NCBI GenBank assembly: GCA_944327255.1
Contig: CALVHA010000015.1
Location: forward strand, 1-61,462
Length of the DNA: 61,462 bases
From: Candidatus Gastranaerophilales bacterium
GTDB lineage: Bacteria > Cyanobacteriota > Vampirovibrionia > Gastranaerophilales > Gastranaerophilaceae
Direction of reading: 5' to 3'
In this document: positions 60,785 to 61,462 of the stretch, piece after piece
How positions within the stretch are numbered: the stretch's first letter is position 1
Layout: each line of letters starts with the position of its first letter
Translations under genes and position numbers: made by a program
The notes under the pieces: generated by a model
What the model was told of the DNA's origin: nothing
The model's input: the letters and a program-made list of their open reading frames with translations, nothing else
The model's database searches: none

Positions 60785-61462
60785 TTAGTTCTTCGATATT
60801 GTTTTATTATTTCCTTCCATTAGAAGATTCATATAGAGAAGTTTATTTGCAGTTGCTTCGTTTAGATTAATGAATTCTGCACCTGCTCTGACATCTGAAG
60901 CAGAGGTGATTTTTACATCCGCTTGAATGTCCATATTCCCGTATTTGAAATGTACAGGAATAACATCTCCGACTTTTACTTGTTTATTATGACTTAATGC
61001 CATACCACCTCTGGATATATCTACAATTGAATTTATTTTTACATTTTCTTCCATTGTAATAGGTTCTTTAGATGCATTAAATCTCATGTATTGACGTTTA
61101 TCAATTGATGGTATAATTTCAGCTACTTCTTTTCTTTCAGACATTGCTTTTTTTACGGCGTCATCTCGAGAGATATTGTCGTCATCATTGTCTGAATCAT
61201 TGTCATTATCTCCAGGATCTGGATTTGGGTCATCATCTGTGTCGGTATCTATATCATTGTCCATATCCGAATCTGCATCGTTATCGGCGTCACTGTCATT
61301 ATCCGCATCAGTATCATTGTCCGCATCTGCGTCATTATCTATATCTGCATCAGCATCCGCATCTGCATCGTTATCATCATCGTCATCTGGTTCTGGATCC
61401 GGATCTGGATTTGGGTCTGGATTCGGGTCATCATCGTCGTCATTATCCGTGTCCGTATCGGC
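60785..61462 (-). CDS. PilZ-domain protein with long Asp-rich repeat tract (5' end outside window)
   Basis: The frame is open to the right window edge, so the N terminus is missing; about 225 residues are visible. The C-terminal ~115 residues are a PilZ domain with both c-di-GMP motifs: RQYMR (RxxxR) and DISRGG (DxSxxG). Before it lies a tract of at least 100 residues in which Asp stands at nearly every second position (D-A, D-N, D-S, D-T dipeptides) with a D-P/N-P segment. It could bind divalent cations or act as an entropic spacer. An internal ATG (61264) exists, but the tract continues upstream without a stop, so it is not the true start. The pairing is unusual. Confidence 0.8.
   Translation of the reverse strand, partial: ADTDTDNDDDDDPNPDPNPDPDPEPDDDDDNDADADADADIDNDADADNDTDADNDSDADNDADSDMDNDIDTDTDDDPNPDPGDNDNDSDNDDDNISRDDAVKKAMSERKEVAEIIPSIDKRQYMRFNASKEPITMEENVKINSIVDISRGGMALSHNKQVKVGDVIPVHFKYGNMDIQADVKITSASDVRAGAEFINLNEATANKLLYMNLLMEGNNKTISKN

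Noticed and set aside
61265..61462. Simple-sequence DNA repeat at the right edge as a noncoding satellite
   Set aside because: It is an uninterrupted in-frame continuation of the PilZ protein's Asp-rich tract.

Overview
The window is AT-rich and dense with genes. It most resembles a gut-type non-photosynthetic cyanobacterial relative (Gastranaerophilales/Vampirovibrionia, 'Melainabacteria'). This rests on recognition of protein style, not on a database search. Supporting signs are a cyanobacterial-type AMIN plus Amidase_3 cell-wall amidase, a diderm envelope (MlaA-like and Wza/SLBB-like proteins), and several lineage-type hypothetical proteins carrying short N-terminal Phe-Ser/Thr-Gly motifs. 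Two tRNA genes are present (elongator Met-CAT and Gln-TTG). There are no rRNA genes, insertion sequences or CRISPR arrays.

Layout. 1-6.7 kb: the 3' part of a membrane pyrophosphatase, a GT-C type membrane glycosyltransferase with a phosphohexomutase, and two overlapping PlsC-like acyltransferases. 6.8-12.5 kb: a HEAT-type protein, then an operon of a transketolase C-terminal subunit, ftsE, ftsX, a degenerate receiver/GGDEF-like protein and an isochorismatase-family hydrolase. 12.6-20.9 kb: ribF, rpiB-comEC, a TPR protein, and an amidase overlapping murI, where murI seems to use a non-canonical start. 21-31.5 kb: two lineage-type membrane proteins, an AGCS amino-acid symporter overlapping a family 4 uracil-DNA glycosylase, an FAD oxidoreductase with a GT-C protein, a DJ-1/PfpI protein, a MATE exporter, an MBL hydrolase and a secreted YDKYGN-repeat protein. 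31.5-32.3 kb: a gene-free stretch full of inverted repeats, next to tRNA-Met. 32.4-36 kb: bcp, der, a MarR regulator and two small unknown proteins.

36.2-59.4 kb is the most interesting part. A plus-strand gene fuses an MlaA-like domain to an alpha/beta-hydrolase-like domain. It converges on an almost continuous 17-gene minus-strand string about 21 kb long. Read 5' to 3', that string holds a DUF2229 protein, a PHP phosphoesterase, an HgdB-like partner, a radical SAM protein, a complete Wzx/Wzy-type polysaccharide set (SLBB exporter, priming phosphoglycosyltransferase, glycosyltransferases, polymerase, pyruvyltransferase, FrhB-like Fe-S protein, flippase, chain-length regulator), and then a second radical SAM protein, a PAP2 phosphatase and a diacylglycerol-kinase-like lipid kinase. 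The DUF2229/HgdB-like pair looks like the iron-sulfur half of plasmalogen-synthase (PlsA)-type enzymes. The string may therefore couple surface polysaccharide synthesis to an unusual membrane-lipid modification; this is inference.

59.4-61.5 kb: two copies of a palindrome (core ACATTTTA-NN-TAAAATGT) lie between the start of the string and a divergent small gene. A near match sits in the promoter of the MarR gene at 34.3 kb, which suggests that regulator as a candidate. The window ends inside a gene whose product joins a long alternating-Asp tract to a PilZ domain.
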